This document shows positions 20,588-33,340 of a DNA stretch of 64,000 nucleotides, in pieces (position 1 is the first letter of the stretch; each line of letters opens with the position of its first letter). Under the pieces are notes generated by a model. It ran no database searches. It saw only the letters and a list, made by a program, of their open reading frames with translations, and was not told the origin of the DNA. The stretch covers positions 11,435,665 through 11,499,664 of the forward strand of contig OX463852.1 in NCBI GenBank assembly GCA_949825065.1, given 5' to 3'. The position numbers were made by a program, and so were the translations under genes. Source of the DNA: Odontocerum albicorne (Eukaryota; Arthropoda; Insecta; Trichoptera; Odontoceridae).

Positions 20588-23500
20588 CAATACATACAGT
20601 ATTAACATACAGATTCTGATAACAACCATTTATGATACGGATTCAATCCAATTTAAAACTCTTGTGTATAATACTTTGGTACTAATTAAATTTGAAATGA
20701 ACATTTAAAACACACACATAGTGAAATGAATGTTTGAAAGCATTCATCACATGTATTTTTAAAATGATTTTACACTTCGTGATTAATTTATTTACTGAAG
20801 TATTGTAAAAGTTAAGAGTTATATTAGCAGACTTAAGAAACAGTCTTAAATAATGACTTTGAGGTAAATTTTCTGGCCCATCTCAAAAGATCAATATAGA
20901 TTCGAAATGATTTTTTCTGTCTAAAATTAAATTACTAAAATAGGCATGAAAAATTGAAAATTCGCTTTATGTCCAAGGGGGAACAAAATTCTTCTTAGTT
21001 ATATTTTTTCATTATACTTAAGTTTGTGAGAATTTACATTTCATTTCAGTCACATATAAATGAGAATTTGTTTAGAAATATTTACGTATTTTTTATTCAT
21101 ATAAATTTTGGTTTTATTTATAAAAGTGGGTGATTATTTCATTTACTTTTTGTTTTTTAATTTTTTTAAAATAACAAGAATATTACGTGTACATTGAGTT
21201 GCAATTAATTATTCTAATTTAAATATACGTACACGAAAAATACATGTATTGTAAATTATACAGTTATTTCCTTTTTTATGAATCTAATAGTTTCCGAAAA
21301 TCTAAGTGTCCTTTAATCTTACACAAGTTCTAAGAGCGCTATGGTGTTATAAAAAAAATAGTGCCGATTTCTGAGAAAGTATGGAGCAGATTTGTTTTGC
21401 TTTTGTAACCCTATATGCATATATTTGTCGAAATGCAACAGAATTCACAAAATAAGCCAATACACATACAAGTATCATTAATGCGCAAAATTAACTGACA
21501 ATCTTCCTCAAACTTGAATAATTGTTGATGTTAATCCTTTATTCCATGTCTTATTTAGTACATCATATTATTTGTGTTATATATAATACAGTGGAAGTGG
21601 ATCATACAGTGAATGTTAATTATTACGAATGATTGTACGTGCACCTGCACTAAAGTAATTAGTGAATGTTGAAGAAATCGTTCATTTGGAAATAATACAT
21701 CCATATTTACTATTGATTGAACAATCCTCTTCTAGGGTTCATTACCCTTTACTGACTGGGGTTGGGAAAAGTAAATTCAAAATAAAACAATAAAGAAACC
21801 TTTTGTTTCAAATTTGTATTTATTGCAGCAAGTCTAAGAGTTATATCTCAACATGCAGCAAATCTAAGAGTTATGATATCTCAACATGCATCAAGTCTCA
21901 TTCTTCTTGTACTTTTACTCCACTCTCATATTTTAAAGTGCAACAATCCTAGCTGTGCATGGATGTACATATTTTAGAACATTCACTAATGATGAACAGT
22001 GGAAGCATACTTTTGAAGTGAATGTGAATGTTACTACTGTAGTACACATTCACTCGTTACTAAAAGGTGTACATTTGACAGTAATAGTTTATGTTCACAG
22101 ACCATCTGCTTCCACTATACACATCCTTTGTACATAACTTTCAATTAAACAACTTAAAATAATCTTTTTTTATAAAAAAATTTTGGTTTTTCAAAATAGA
22201 AGAGTCAAAAGCCAAAATGGTTAGGAATAATATGCGTAAATGTGTATATTGGTTATTTTGAATTAAATCATTTAAAAATATACCATTTGTTCTTGCTTAT
22301 GTTATTATATTGTTTGTAAATAGATTTGTTATAAGGGATTCTTAGAAAAATATTCTATCTGAGTTTTGACAATGTATTTTGACTGACTCGGTACATTTGA
22401 TTTAAGATAGAATTTCTTCTATTATTTTTTAAAAAGAAAAAGTTTAATTTTTTTTATAAATATTTTAGCTATCAAACATTCCCTTGATTCATAGAAAAAC
22501 TAAGCTGTACTGAGCCATTTCCAATCCAATCATCTCAAAATATTAATCCTATTAAAATATTTTTACAATACTAATAATAATAAAAGGACAACTTGTATAG
22601 CGCTGTTTTGAGAGCAAACTCCCCTAAAGGGCGCTCTAACTCAGCGTCATTTATTATATTAATTCTTTTATAATTGCAATTAATTTTGGCTTGACAATAA
22701 TGACACAAATCATCCTAGTGCGGGTTAATTGTCAATATATTTAAAAAAGATCACGTTTGTTGTTACTACTTAATAATTTTTCTCTGTCATGGAAACTATT
22801 CATTTTCACAATGACTTCAGGGGGCTTTATTATTTTCAAAACTATATATATTACATATTCTCTTATTATATTTTTGATATTAATGTGAAATAAAAAATCA
22901 GTGAGAAATTGAGGGAACAAAATAGTTTCTTAATTTAAATTTTTTTTAAATCTATCTTAATAAGTTTTTTTTAAACAATCCAAATTAAAAATATATCAAT
23001 CCGAAAAGATTTTTTTAATCACATAAAGGAAGTATTTAAAAAAATACTTCTTTTTATTCATAGATCAACATACTCTTATAACATACTTCATCAAAGTTGT
23101 CTATGCTTTTGTTATCGAAATGTGTTTGTCAAAATAAATTTGTCTAATTTAAAATGCTTGCACAAAATATTTTATGATGCTGTTATATATTATGTAGAAT
23201 TAAAAAATAAATATGTATCATGGAAAGTAGTTTTCTTAATAACCATAATATTTTTTATAAAACAGTTTTCAAAAATAAATTTGTTTTGTGCATATATTGT
23301 GATATGAAAAACACATAAAAATATCTCATATTTTTTTGTATCATAGAATATGTACCAATTGAAAATACTTTCTTCCCAGGGTTTTATCTAAATAAAAACT
23401 GAACATTATATTATAAGAAACAAGGCTGAAGAAGTAAACTGGAGATACATTTTATATAAAAAAAATGATGGAAATTTGCATATTACAGTTGTTTTGTTGA

Positions 23501-25576
23501 TTATTCAATTTACTATAAACAAATGTAACTCGACAGTTACATTTGTATATATATATTTATATTTTTTTTTAATTAAATAAAAATAAGCTTTCTAATATAA
23601 CTAAAATCAGGCACACATAATAATAAAGATTTAAATGAAGGTTTTTTAAGTTTGTGGGAAATTTAGTATATGTTGGTTTATTATTTTTGCAGGAAAAAAT
23701 AAGTTTTTTTCTTTAATTATTGCTTTTACCTTATAAATTCCACCACGAATACAGGGATCCCATAAAACAATTCCATCTAGGTTGGTTCACAGTCGAGCAT
23801 TTCAAAGCTGTGTCTGAACCAGTTCCTAGGCGATCTATGGCTGTTGTAATAGTTAATTTAAAGAGCGTTGAGGGATTAACTCAATAGTCTCGAGGGCTAG
23901 GGGAAAACCTCAAGAACAGTTGCTACTAGAGACTTATTTGCAAATATACCTCTTACAGACTATTGAAAAATACTACATGAAAAAGATAGTGGTATTCTGG
24001 CCTTGTGACCCCATGAGTCATAAAATTATTTTTAATATAAGTGACAATTTTTATTGACATTTATATACTTTCATGAATATCATTTTGCCTTATAAAATTT
24101 TTATAACTAAGGGCCTAACAATTGTAAATGTTTTTTTTTTCATTTTGGTATTTTTTTAATTCTGGGGCTGAGAAGTGAACAGAAGTAAGTTACAAAAAGG
24201 GATTCTTTAAGAGATCAGTATGAAATATTTAAATGCCCTTACAATAATGTTAAATATATATTTTTCAACATAAGGAGTTTTCAGCATTCATTTTCATTAG
24301 CATGTAGCAAAAAAAAAAAGATATTACAAAAAGGTTGACCTGACCTTTCTTCATGTGCTTTTCAACCCCAATTTTTTTGTACTTGATTTTCTGTGTAAAT
24401 ATTAGATAATAAATATTTATATTACTGTTTTTTTTTTAAGAAATATCTGGAGATAGAATATAGATGAAACATTCTAAAAGTTTGTAGCTTATTTAAAACA
24501 AGTATTTTTTATAAATAAAAATATTTTCTGAGTATAAGCAAGACAAAGATAATATATGCAGTTTACATTGGTTTGGTTCTTTTTGTATTCAAATAAAATC
24601 ATTTTAATAACTAATGAGTTATTCCTTTGTTAATATTTAGTTACATATTTGCTTAGTTTGATTTTAAGTTAGAATAAAAATGAAACATTTTTGTATCCAA
24701 TTATTATATGCACTACACAAAAATAAATTATTGCATTCATTGCACATTTTACCAAAGTTATAGCCCAAAATGAGTTCTTAAACCTTTTATTCAAAGTACA
24801 TATTATAATTCAACTTTTTAATCCAAATAATACTTGCGAATAGTAAACTTTCACTTTTTCTAAAATTTAAAGCTTTTCACTAATTTGAATACAATATTAT
24901 TTTTTACCTTGTTTTGATATTTATTTTATTCGTATATAATTTAGTATTGTGGAATGAAACCCTTAAAAAAATATTGCAATAAATTGATGAAATATTATAT
25001 TTTTGATAATAAAAAAATCTTCATACTTTGAATACTAAATAACATTAAAAATCTGTAAATTCAATTTTCAAGATTCATGAATTAAATATTAGAAATTAAA
25101 AGATTGAATGAAATTAAATTTATTTTTGAAGTTAAAAAGAATAAATCATCTCCAACGTCTCATATTTTTATAAACAAGGTAAATACGAATAAACATCTTC
25201 CATCTTTTGTGAAATTATTTTAAGTAATTAACATGTATATAAATCTAAAAAATGAATGCATGGTGTTTTCTTTTGGTCTGTCCAAAATTACTGTTAAATG
25301 AATATTTGTGTATTCAAGGTGTGAACTAAAACAATTTGTGTAAAAAATAACATATTATTCTATGTAACTATAATATAAGCGTTTTTGTATACCTTTTAGC
25401 CTAGTCATATGGAATAAAAAAATCAGCACTATGTGGGCTTTTTAATTCCTTTTATTAGTAATTGAACAAATATGAATTTACCTGTATACTATAAGTACAA
25501 AAATCTAACAAGTATATTGGAAAGTATTGTCGTCTTTTTCGTAATAAATTTTCGATGCCTAAATAATTGTTTTATA
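20588..25576. other. Long AT-rich region without recognisable genes
   Basis: It holds many homopolymer runs and several AATAAA sites, some of which could end the receptor transcript. A short dispersed repeat (22597-22645, GTATAGCGCTGTTTTGAGAG then AAAGGGCGCTCTAAC) is shared with 56153-56205 and 59950-59996. A GGTTGGTTCACAG stretch near 23780 is slightly richer in GC. No exon with splice support found. Confidence 0.4.
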
Positions 25577-25690
25577 AGTAATTTTGGAAATAATCCACTT
25601 TTATCAGCATTAGAAATATCAAGAAGGCTGGATATTCCACAATATACTGTTTTTAATCACCTAAATGCACTCGAATTTGTACTATAGTAC
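25577..25690 (+). pseudogene. mariner helix-turn-helix fragment
   Basis: Encodes NPLLSALEISRRLDIPQYTV followed by FNHLNALEFV and a stop. The pattern matches the second helix-turn-helix of mariner transposases. It lies 300 bases upstream of the mariner C-terminal piece at 26005 on the same strand and may be part of the same insertion. Confidence 0.5.
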
Positions 25691-26004
25691 ATGGGTACCA
25701 CAAAAGTTAACACGTCAGTGCTAAAAACCCCTATAGGTGTTCATATAAACTAGTTGGGTGCTCAAAATGCCTATCGTCTTTCCATTCTTAATTTCTTTGT
25801 GTGAAAAAAAGTCCTGAGTGGCCTGACAGAACTGATAGGGTTTGTAAAGGGTATATGGCAATGAATGATACTTGCTTTTTAAATTTTTTAACAGAATAGT
25901 AATTATAAAAGAAATTATTCAGCAGTCAATGTGTTAAGTGAGAAAAATTTACTAGACTGAGCAAAAATATGTTCTTCATTGATGTGAATAACTTTAAAAC
26001 TGAC

Positions 26005-26751
26005 TTATCGTGAGATTGAGGCATGTTTGGGCATTAGTTTCACTTGCATACATTGAATATTGCATGAACATTTGGCCGTCAAAAATATTTGTTCGTGTTG
26101 GATACCGCATAATTTGACAATCGCTCAAAAAAAGGCTCGTGTTGATTGGTCCAAAGAAATGTTCAAAAAATTCGATTGCGGTGCTTCAAAAGGCATCTAT
26201 AAGATCGTGACAGGCGAGGAATAATGGATCTATGCATATGAGCCAGAAACTAAACAGCAGTTGACTGTATGGGTCTTTCAAGACGAGCCAAATCCAACAA
26301 AAGTTGTTTGCGCACGAAGCACTTCGAAGCAAATGGTCGCTTGTTTCTTCGGTATAAATGGTCATGTCGCAACAGTGCCTTTAGTGGAACGTCGTACAGT
26401 CAATTCTGAATGGTACACCACCATTTGTTTGCCAGAAGTGTTCGGAGAAATGAAGAAAACCAACCGCCGAAGACGGATCATTCTCCACCACGACAATGCG
26501 AGTTCTCACACATTGGCTCAAACAAGTGACTTTTTGAGCACTCAAAACATCGAATTGATGGATCATCCGCTGTACAGCCCTGATTTGGCACCCAATGATT
26601 TCTTTTTATTCAATGTTTTTTGACGCCTCAAGAAGCGGTCGATGCGTTCAAAACGCATGTGTTGAAGTTACCTCATTCGGAGTGGAAAAAATGCTTCGAA
26701 AATTGGTTCAAACGCATGCAAAAGTGTATTGATCTTCATAGAGAGCAACCC
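26005..26751 (+). pseudogene. mariner transposase, C-terminal relic (family shared with 41930)
   Basis: The pieces read WIYAYEPETKQQ, then HHDNASSHT and YSPDLAPNDFFLF, giving a 34-residue spacing between the last two catalytic Asp. The first Asp motif is broken: TGEE followed by TAA at 26222. About 40 bases are deleted after FFLFN, and the frame shifts. It ends in GAGAGCAACCC, the same terminus as the copy ending at 42795. No left end was found. Confidence 0.8.
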
Positions 26752-26759
26752 TTGTATTA

Positions 26760-27660
26760 TTAATGAGTGATCTGTAATATAATTAATATTAAAATAAATA
26801 CATAAATTATCTTATGATATATGTCAAGGGATTGTCACTACGGGCAATATATTTCTGCTGTTAAGTCAGTCAAGTATTGTGTATATAAGAAAAAAGTTTT
26901 TACATTCAATTAGCATATCATCAATTCCGACAAGTGTCAGTGATTTCCAGTGGTATCTAGTGACCAGTATGAAGACAATGACATGTTTTTATAACAAATT
27001 TGCTTTCTACAATTTTTTCAGCTAATATATTCAATAGGAGCAGCATCAGTTCGGAAAATTGCGTGGCTGGGTGCCAAGTTTAGGTACAGGGGCTTCTTAT
27101 TTATTTATTTATACCTACATCAAAGGGTGAAAAACATACTATAAATTTCCTAAATATTTTCACCCATAAAAGATCCATTTAAAGCTAGTTTATTTGGTCA
27201 TGCCTTTTTGAAATGGGCTGGGACCTAATAAATTAGCTAAATTCTATTTTTTTCTTTATCTGTCATGAGCGCGGGGCTCGGTGCGACTGCACCCTTTGCA
27301 CTTGCCTCAGACTATCCCTGAATAAAAGGGGAATTACAGAAACCTGAATCATAAGGTGTTAAAAGTAGTATCAAAGTTTAGATCTGTATCAACCTTCATC
27401 ATCGATATCCTAAGTCACTCTTAGTTCAATAGTACTTATCTACTTGACTTAACAGCTTACAGCCGGCCGATAATTTCAATAGATATTTGCCTAGGACGGG
27501 CAATTTTAGTGCAAAAACGCATGTTTTCCAAAATTTATTAAAATCGTCGAAAATATTTTATTGGTGAATCGATTTTAATGAAATTTTCTAGTGCACAATA
27601 GGATGCATTTGAAGTGTTGGTGAAATAAAAACGAAATTTTTATGTATAATTACGCTTAAA
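26760..27660. other. Spacer, nothing recognised
   Basis: Ordinary AT-rich DNA with TTATTTATTTATTTATAC at 27098. No coding or element ends. Confidence 0.4.
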
Positions 27661-27662
27661 TA

Positions 27663-28914
27663 CGAGGGTGATCCGATAAGTACTTAGCCTACAAAAGAAT
27701 AACAAAAATTTTGGAAAAGTGGCGATTTATTTCTCAACATAATCTCCTTTGAGTTCGATACACTTGACCCAGCGATGATCCAACTTCTTTAACCCGTCTG
27801 AAAAATACGTTTTCTGGAGGTCTGCAAAGTAGGCCTCCGTGGCGGCGATAACCTCCTCATTCGACTCAAATTTCTGCCCGGCGAGTGACTCTTTCAGATT
27901 TGAAAACAAAAAGAAGTCGCACGGGGCCAAATCCGGAGAATACGGTGGATGGGGCAGCATTTCGTAGCCTAATTCTACCAATTTGGCCGTGGCGACGGCG
28001 GAGGTGTGAGCCGGTGCGTTGTCATGATGGAAGAGCACTTTTTTCTTTGCCAAATGGGGCCGTTTTTTCTGCAATTCGGCGTCGAATCGGCCCAATAATT
28101 CGGCATAGTAGAGCTCTGTGACCGTTTTGCCCTTCTCCAGGAAGTCGATGTAGATCACACCTTTTGAATCCCAGAAAACGGCGGCCATCACCTTTCCGGC
28201 CGATAGGACAGTCTTCGCCTTCTTCGGAGCACGTTCGCTGGGTGAAGTCCACTGTTTCGACTGTTCCTTGGTCTCGGGTGTGTACCAGTGTATCCATGTT
28301 TCGTCGACGGTCACGAAACGACGCAGAAACTCCTTCGGATTGCGCTTAAACATCGTCAAACACTGCTCTGAAGTGGTCTCACGGTTGCGCTTGTTGTCCG
28401 GAGTGAGCAAACGCGGCACCCATCGCGCCGACAGCTTTCTCATGCCCAATACTTCATGCAGGATATGACCCAGGCGGTCTTTTGAGATGCCTACTGTCTC
28501 AGCTATCTCGCGCACCTTGAATCGGCGGTCTGCCAATACGAGATCATGGATTTTTGTCACGTTATCCTCCGTGGTAGCCGTTTTAGGGGCACCTGGGCGT
28601 GGCTCATCAAAAACCGACGTGCGACCACGTTGAAACTCGTTAAACCAATTTTTGACGGTCGCCATCGAAGGAGAAGAGTCACCGTACACAGCATCCAAGC
28701 GTTCATTGATTTCGCTGCACGATTTCCCTTTCAAACAAGACAAGAATCGAATCACCGACCGATATTGCTCTTTTTCCATTTTTCTCAAATCCGCGGACAC
28801 GCTCGCTTCCACACGCGGTCATAACAAAACTACGCGTCCGATTCGGCTGAAATTTTGACAGTAGCTGTCAACTTGCGATAGTGGTGAGGCTAAGAACTTA
28901 TCGGACCGCCCTCG
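27663..28914 (-). mobile_element. mariner, irritans-like, full length, 1252 bases
   Basis: The ends are CGAGGGTGATCCGATAAGTA and, inverted, CGAGGGCGGTCCGATAAGTT. The TA target is at 27661-27662 and 28915-28916. The terminal repeats differ at only a few positions over 27 bases. Confidence 0.92.
27727..28812 (-). CDS. mariner transposase (irritans-like), intact frame
   Basis: 361 residues without stop. The internal Met at residue 12 (MEKEQYRSVIRFL) fits the usual start of irritans-group proteins better than the first Met. The DNA-binding region includes EIAETVGISKDRLGHIL, and the linker reads RKLSARWVPRLLT. Catalytic Asp residues sit in FVTVDETWIHWYTPE, HHDNAPAHT and YSPDLAPCDFFLF, with 34 residues between the last two. 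All hallmark residues are present, including Trp after DET and His in PAHT. The C-terminus is ELKGDYVEK. Of the three long frames here it looks most able to act, though function cannot be read from sequence alone. Confidence 0.92.
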   Translation of the reverse strand: MEASVSADLRKMEKEQYRSVIRFLSCLKGKSCSEINERLDAVYGDSSPSMATVKNWFNEFQRGRTSVFDEPRPGAPKTATTEDNVTKIHDLVLADRRFKVREIAETVGISKDRLGHILHEVLGMRKLSARWVPRLLTPDNKRNRETTSEQCLTMFKRNPKEFLRRFVTVDETWIHWYTPETKEQSKQWTSPSERAPKKAKTVLSAGKVMAAVFWDSKGVIYIDFLEKGKTVTELYYAELLGRFDAELQKKRPHLAKKKVLFHHDNAPAHTSAVATAKLVELGYEMLPHPPYSPDLAPCDFFLFSNLKESLAGQKFESNEEVIAATEAYFADLQKTYFSDGLKKLDHRWVKCIELKGDYVEK

Positions 28915-28916
28915 TA

Positions 28917-30066
28917 TGTAATTAAATAATCATGTATGAAATAATAAATAAAAAATACGTTCAAGATTGATTTAACAAAAAAAAATATGTTTTGAAATAT
29001 GTACTGCAGCACTACGCACAACATGCATACAAAAAAAAAGGGTCGCCTATTCATTCGTCTTGGGCCATAAATCGTATAAGTCGTCGCCTATGGGTCATAA
29101 ATATAAAACATATTATTAAAAATATCTTTGGATTTCGACTGTCCATATAAATATATATTTTCACCTGATTACTTTTGCTGTCTTTCCTTTATTTTCTTGC
29201 ACTAATATTCAACCGGATTTGATTATTTTATCGCACTCAGAACTTTTCTTGCCAAAATCTAGCGTATTTTTTTTCACAAACTGAAGTTTATATGACAATT
29301 ATTATAATTTCACAATGAAATGCTTAAAAATATATATATATAAAGAATCCACGTAACTATTTTTATTTACAAATTATATTGCCCTCTCTGATAAAACAGG
29401 AAAATAAGTCTGCAGCTAATTCACATGCTTTTCGGTTATCCATAATATTTTTTACTGGAATTATAATTTTTATAAAAAATATTTTTTTGAATTAATTTAC
29501 ATTTCTTTTATTGAACTAGTCTTGTGTTAACATTCATTAAGGCCTCGCCCACACAGGTAGGAACCTCACTTGGTGCTTAGAGCTACGCTGCAAGCTAGGT
29601 GACATATCCTAGCGATGGTTTCACTGTACGCTTCGCGCCATAAGGTTACTGTCACATTTCCACATGCAGTAGTATAACCATAAGACAGTGAACTATATGC
29701 CTGTTCGAGTGGATCAAAACTTGAAGGCTTGATTAAATAAGCGAAAACAATTTTTTTTTCAAGCATGCTCTTCAAAATGTCTGCATCACCAAAATAGATA
29801 TATAGAGAAGTACATAAAATTGAAGGAATGAAATTCTGTTTTAATAAAAAAATAATTTAACTTACGTTTTATAGTCCAGAATGTGATTAAAATACAATAT
29901 ATATATAGCCATTGGACCTTGGTCAGAAATATCTGGATATTAGGTTTATTATCTGGTAATTTAATTCCTCTATATTTCTGTTTATTTTATTCCAATCGTG
30001 TTTTAGATGTGCATCTCTGTGATGTTTAATTACAACTTATAAATTATATGAGCCATGTGGGCATTA
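28917..30066. other. Spacer, nothing recognised
   Basis: AT-rich. A less AT-rich patch at 29540-29710 (GGCCTCGCCCACACAGG onward) may be an old element but has no partner in this window. Confidence 0.4.
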
Positions 30067-30068
30067 TA

Positions 30069-31002
30069 TCAGGTCTGTAAATATGAAACCGGATTTTTTT
30101 TATAGAAAATACACATTTATTGTATGAAAATGGTAAAAAATATTTTATTTAAAGTATTGCCCATCGCTAGCTACACATTTTTCCCATCTCTCTGGCAATT
30201 TGTGGATGCCACACCAAAAAAACTGTTGCTGTTTGGGGCAAACCAATCATCGAGCCATTTTCGTAAGAAGTGAAGCGCTGCTCAAATAAGTAGTAATCGG
30301 ATGGAGCCAAGTCTGGTGAGTAAGCCGCATGCGAAAGTATTTGCCAACTAAACGCCTCAATCGTTTCCTTGACTGGTTTTGCTGTGTGCGATGGTGCATT
30401 ATCATGAAGCAAAATCACTTTGTGTTGCCTCTTTTGATATTCTGGTCGTTTTTCACGCAATGCTTGGTTCAAATCCATCATTTGTTGTCGGTAGTGTTCA
30501 GTATTAACGGTTTCGCCAGGTTTTAGCAGCTCATAATAGATAACACCCTTCTGATCTCACCAAACACAGAGCATTGTCTTCCGTCTATGTCCGTCCAACA
30601 ATGCTTGCAATTCGGCGACTTCAAACTTTCTCGGTGGTCTTCCACGTTCTTCGTTTCTCACGTCAAAATCGCAACTTTTGAATTTTTTAAAGCACTGTGA
30701 TTTACCAAGAGCATGCTCACCGTAAGCTTCGACAAGCATTCGATGCGATTCTGCAGCAGTTTTCTTCAAATGGTAACAGAAAATCAATGCTGTCCGCAAA
30801 TCGTAGTTTTCAGGCACAAAAACAGACATGTTCAACGCTATGAAAACATATGTAGTTGTATTAAACTTGTATTGTTGTGAGTTAAAAGTCTTTGACAAAT
30901 GTAAACACAAGAAAAAGGCGCCAATGACGCGGTTTGACAGTCACTACATTGACAACTAGAGCCATCTATGAGCAAATTCTTCTTTCATATTTACAGACCT
31001 GG
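30069..31002 (-). mobile_element. mariner, mauritiana subfamily, internally deleted
   Basis: The ends are TCAGGTCTGTAAATATGAAA and, inverted, CCAGGTCTGTAAATATGAAA. The TA target is at 30067-30068 and 31003-31004. On the minus strand the protein starts MSVFVPENYDLRTALIFCYH, runs to ELQALLDG, then jumps to RRKTMLCVW, so the segment with the first catalytic Asp is missing. A stop follows at the W/D junction. The remaining part has LLHDNAPSHT and YSPDLAPSDYYLF and then a shifted end. It is 934 bases long. Confidence 0.88.
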
Positions 31003-31004
31003 TA

Positions 31005-31998
31005 TAGTGGCAATTTCAATTTGCACAAAAGTTGCACACAATCGTATTCTAATTCACATAATACAGGTTGCGTCTATGAATTTGGTGCTTTAGAAACATC
31101 CATATACAGCAAATTTTATAATTTATTTACATATGTATTATACATTATATATAAAAGCATAAAGATTTTTCAACTTAACATCTTATTGTACTTAAGATTA
31201 CTTCAATTTTGATGTTATCATTCCATAAATTTGTTGCTTAGATTACTCATTACACTTTGCAGCTTTTTCACAGGTATTTTGATAAACTTCTTATTTTAGC
31301 TTCTGACTGTGCAGGACAGGGTAGGTTTTGCGAGAGATGGCGCTGCTGCTCTAAGATGACCATATTTTAATTTATTTATTATTATTATATATTTTGAAAT
31401 ATTGTCTATCTCATACTGTATATTCCAATAAAATACTTACCATAATAATAATATAATATCAGATTGAGGTATGTACCAAATGACAATAATGAAATTAATG
31501 GTCAATGTAAAATCAAATTATTTATTCAATTGCCAAAGAAAACATAATTAACACTAATAAATACTAAGACTAATTAAAAATTACTTACGAAAGATCTTGC
31601 TGATCATAAATAAAATTTTCGTATAGTACAACTTTTCTGTTGAGAAGTTATTTGAATAATCTAAACGCTTTAATCACTTTAATGTATACACTGTGTTAAA
31701 ACTTAATAAACTATAGCATTTACTGTTCATGATGTTTTTAAAATTGTTAGATTCTCTGACACATCCTGGATTAGTTGAGTTCATTCATTATTACACATTT
31801 CATTAATATTATTTTATTGAGGGGAAAATGTGACTTGTAAAATGTTATTTATTGTAGTCGTTTTTACAATGGTGTCATTTATTTGAAAAATATTTCTGAA
31901 ACAGTTTGATACACAACTTTTTACGAAAGTAATAATTAAATTAACTGATTCATATTTTTAACAGAAGACTTACACGTTCCAAATTTTGAATACTCAAC
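31005..31998. other. Spacer, nothing recognised
   Basis: AT-rich, no coding evidence. Confidence 0.4.
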
Positions 31999-32000
31999 TA

Positions 32001-32574
32001 CTACCTTGATCAAAAAGTTTTAGGACTTTATTCATAAAATCGAAAATACAAGTTTATTCATCAAAATCGATATGGTCCCCTTCAAAGTACTCCCCATCGC
32101 CTGCAACGCACTTACGCCAGCGCTTGATCCAATCCTCGAAACACCACTACTCAATTTTCGGTATGCCCATCAGAGCCGTCTTCGATTTTTTCATGACATC
32201 CTTTCGGGTGCCGTAACGCGTTCCGCGAAGCGGTTTTTAAAGTCCGTTGAACAGAAAAAAGTCGCAGGGAGTCAGATCAGGTGAATTCGAAGGCTGCTGG
32301 ATAGTATTCGTGTTGTTTTTGGTCAAAAACTCATGGAAATCATTTAATGCAAACTCGTTGATGCCATTTTCAAACTTGTAAAAAATCGAAAATACGCACA
32401 AAGGTAGATGTACTCAGTATAGCGTAACTTTTACAAATGTCAAGCTATGGCACTGAAATTTAAAGGGAAGTGTCAATGATAAATGTGGTAACCTAGCAAA
32501 AAAAAAAAGAATTCCAATCGGGTGACTGACAGCACCACATGGGGGCCGATCCTAAAACTTTTTGATCAAGGTAG
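32001..32574 (-). mobile_element. Deleted mariner-type element (574 bases)
   Basis: The ends CTACCTTGATCAAAAAGTTT are identical as inverted repeats (about 25 bases), flanked by TA at 31999-32000 and 32575-32576. The minus-strand translation of 32330-32060 shows a transposase C-terminus: SPDLTPCDFFLF (third Asp), GTRKDVMKKS, and FEDWIKRWRKCVAGDGEYFE. Stops and a shift interrupt it. This terminus differs from the other mariners here. Confidence 0.8.
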
Positions 32575-32576
32575 TA

Positions 32577-33340
32577 TGGACGATTTAAAAATAAATATTT
32601 TCCACATTTTCTGTGGAGTGAATGCCTGCTACTTAGTAAAGGCAACAGTTGTTATAAACTAAAGTCTAGTGTAGCATAACCACATGGAATACTTAAGACT
32701 GATTCCAATATGGGAATCCTGCTTCAAATAGTGAAGAAAATAAATAAATCGTCTTTCCTTTTGTATGCTCCTATTTCCTATGCATTACTGTTCAGTTTAT
32801 TAATATTAGAAAAAATAATCAAAATGATTTCATAACTTCTTTACTGAATACTGATTGAGTGATAGAAATTACCTCAGGCAATTTATTTCCCAGATTTTAA
32901 TGTCAAAAAAATTATATGAATAAATAGTTTAAAAATTATTATTAATTTCTCTGTTGACCTATATTCCCCATTATCCTCTATTATATAATAAAATTTCATT
33001 TCATTGGGAAAATACTTTAATATTCGTAGTGTTGATTAATTAAAGTTACAGTTTCAGATGAAGATTGAAAATCATAGCAAAAGTTTTCCTTTGAGTTGCT
33101 GCAAATAATTTTAATATTAAAAATATTCAGGTCTGAATTTGGATTTGGAAGAACTAAAAAATGTTATAATATTATATTCATCAATATCAAAAAAAGAAGT
33201 ATTGCTTTCTATTAAGTTTATCATCATTTGCCTACTATTGTGAAGCCGAAAATGAAACAAAACATACTGTGACAGTGAAGGGAAAATAAAACACAAAACA
33301 TATATGCTGAAGCATAGTTCTAATTTTTAAATACATTATA
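32577..33340. other. Spacer, nothing recognised
   Basis: AT-rich with short tandem-like A/T runs only. Confidence 0.4.

Noticed and set aside
21950..22140. Possible inverted-repeat MITE around GGATGTACAT and ACACATCCTTTGTAC
   Set aside because: The match between the two sides is too weak and short to define ends.
28022..28858. Several plus- and minus-strand frames overlapping the irritans mariner
   Set aside because: Shadows of the transposase reading frame in GC-richer coding sequence.
29540..29710. Less AT-rich patch as an exon
   Set aside because: The short minus-strand frame there has no recognised motif and no supporting splice sites.
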